A stretch of 64,000 nt of DNA from Actinotalea subterranea (GTDB taxonomy: Bacteria; Actinomycetota; Actinomycetes; Actinomycetales; Cellulomonadaceae): the NCBI RefSeq assembly GCF_008364845.1, contig NZ_VTTP01000004.1, positions 62,001 to 126,000 on the forward strand, given 5' to 3'. This document shows, in pieces, positions 63,127 through 64,000 of the stretch. A program made the translations under genes and the position numbers. Below the pieces are notes generated by a model. That model saw only the letters and a program-made list of their open reading frames with translations. It was not told the origin of the DNA and ran no database searches. Within the stretch, counting starts at the first letter, position 1; each line of letters starts with the position of its first letter.

Positions 63127-64000
63127 TGCCTATGTTCCAGGTCGAGGGTTCTCGGTCGGTGGCAGTGCACCCGCTCCGGCCTGCCCGCTCGTCGTTCGGG
63201 GCCGAGACCCCCGTGGTCGTGGCCGACCACCTGGACACGCTGCTCGGTGAGAAGCTGCTCCCGCTGCGGATCCGGCAGCTCGACGCGGACGAGCCGTACC
63301 TGCTCGCCGTCGACGCCGCGGGTCAGCCCGTGGTCGTCGAGGTCGTCGCACTGCTCGACGAGGTCGCGGTGCTGCGGGCGCTGCGCTACGCGGGCCGCGC
63401 GGCGCGGCTGAGCACGCAGGACCTCGCCCGGGCCTACCGCGGCGGCCAGGAGCGGTTCGCGACCCACCTCGCGGCGTTCCGGGAGACCGTCCCCGCGACG
63501 TCGCTGCTCTCCACGTCCGTGCGTGGCGGGGCGCGCCTGCTCCTCGTGTGCTCGGACATCGACGAGGGCATGGAGGAGGTCGTCGAGTTCCTGCTCCAGC
63601 CGGGCTGGCAGGTCGAGGTGCTCCAGGTCGGTGTGATCGAGGGTGCCGACGGCGCCCGCATCGTCGACGTCTCGCCCATCCGACGCACGCCGCCCGCGCG
63701 CCGCGCGATGGAACCCACGTCGCTCCGGCTCGTGCGGTCGGCCGACGTCCCGGGCTCCCCGGGCACCCCGCCGCGAGGCGTGCTGCGCACCACGCCCCCG
63801 GGGGGGCTCTCGCGCGTCCCGCTCGGCGGCCCGCCGCCTGCAGGGTTCGGCCACCGGCCGCCCACGGGGCCACCGGTGCGCACGCCCGCCCTGCAGCGGC
63901 CGGCGTCGATCCTGGACGGGACGGACCTGCCGCGGCACGTGCCGTCCGTCGTGGCGCCGCCCTTCGCCGTCCGCGTCGGCGAGCCGTCGGGTGCCGCACG
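63127..64000 (+). CDS. Nuclease-like protein, 3' end outside window
   Basis: The frame from ATG 63127 stays open to the window edge (at least 291 residues). The first half is folded: DHLDTLLGEKLLPLRIRQLD, EPYLLAVDAAGQPVVVEVVA, LLDEVAVLRALRYAGRAARL, then GARLLLVCSDIDEGMEEVVE. This vaguely resembles PD-(D/E)XK/DUF91-type nucleases (Asp then Glu on neighbouring strands), but the Lys of ExK is Val. From about residue 195 it becomes Pro/Arg/Gly-rich and probably disordered. TAGGCT at 63075-63080 may be its -10 box. No product is assigned. The coordinates are checked by translation without any stop. Confidence 0.6.

Noticed and set aside
1-64000. Mobile element or genomic island
   Set aside because: No integrase, transposase, long terminal repeats or clear composition shift. 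The single tRNA has no adjacent integrase or repeated 3' end.

Overview
The window is very GC-rich (roughly three quarters G+C by eye), gene-dense and full of GTG starts, as in a high-GC actinobacterium. A Cellulomonas-like member of the Micrococcales is my best guess. The hints are a divergent membrane pyrophosphatase of the type known from Cellulomonas fimi, a zinc-finger-free topoisomerase I with a Lys-rich tail, a DUF2277 protein and a SoxR that sits beside a transporter. No phage, transposase, plasmid or CRISPR signal was seen, so this reads as ordinary chromosome. The long open frames antisense to real genes come from base composition.

Layout. 1-4.3 kb: the end of a membrane-anchored Pro/Ala-rich protein, an OmpR-type two-component pair (minus strand) and a divergent PAP2 phosphatase. 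4.4-13.5 kb: topA, a CDGSH Fe-S protein divergent from a haem-oxygenase-like di-iron enzyme, a Gfo/Idh/MocA oxidoreductase, tmk-holB and a lipoprotein tripeptidyl-peptidase-like hydrolase. 13.6-22 kb: tRNA-Thr(CGU), a VOC protein, a secreted subtilase, a DUF4153 membrane protein, a LacI regulator and a DUF4956-VTC polyphosphate-type pair. 22-29 kb: a stand-alone LigD polymerase domain, a 967-residue LuxR/ATPase regulator with a coupled small protein, and several small proteins. 29-37.3 kb: an RsbW-like ATPase, a thioredoxin/DsbD fusion, a CPBP-like membrane protein, a 1326-residue subtilase and PspC.

37.3-43.5 kb: a small Cys protein behind a LacI-type operator, surE, an MFS transporter and soxR around an almost textbook SoxR box, a GNAT, a membrane protein with its YtrA-type GntR regulator, and a glutamine amidotransferase. 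43.5-50.9 kb: a cold-shock protein, a PAS-GGDEF cyclase, an ECF sigma factor with a membrane-anchored partner, a MinD/ParA-like ATPase with a deviant P-loop, and an SDR. 51-64 kb: a glycosyltransferase coupled to a membrane pyrophosphatase, divergent from pyruvate phosphate dikinase, then an OsmC protein, a formaldehyde-dehydrogenase-like zinc enzyme, an FAD/Fe-S D-lactate-dehydrogenase-like fusion and an unfinished gene at the edge.

Four themes cut across the window. (1) At least ten genes start exactly 6-7 nt after a TA(C/G)(C/G)(C/G)T -10 box, which implies widespread leaderless transcription. (2) Short tandem repeats begin at or just past the stop codons of several genes. (3) Pyrophosphate and polyphosphate metabolism recurs (ppdK/hppA, VTC, PAP2). 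(4) Regulator-operator pairs can be read directly: SoxR box, nested GntR operator, OmpR-type direct repeats and a lac-like palindrome. No unmistakably new multi-gene system was seen. The best leads are the SoxR-MFS switch, the hppA lipobox with the ppdK pairing, the repeat-carrying 3' ends and the leaderless uORF in front of lacI.
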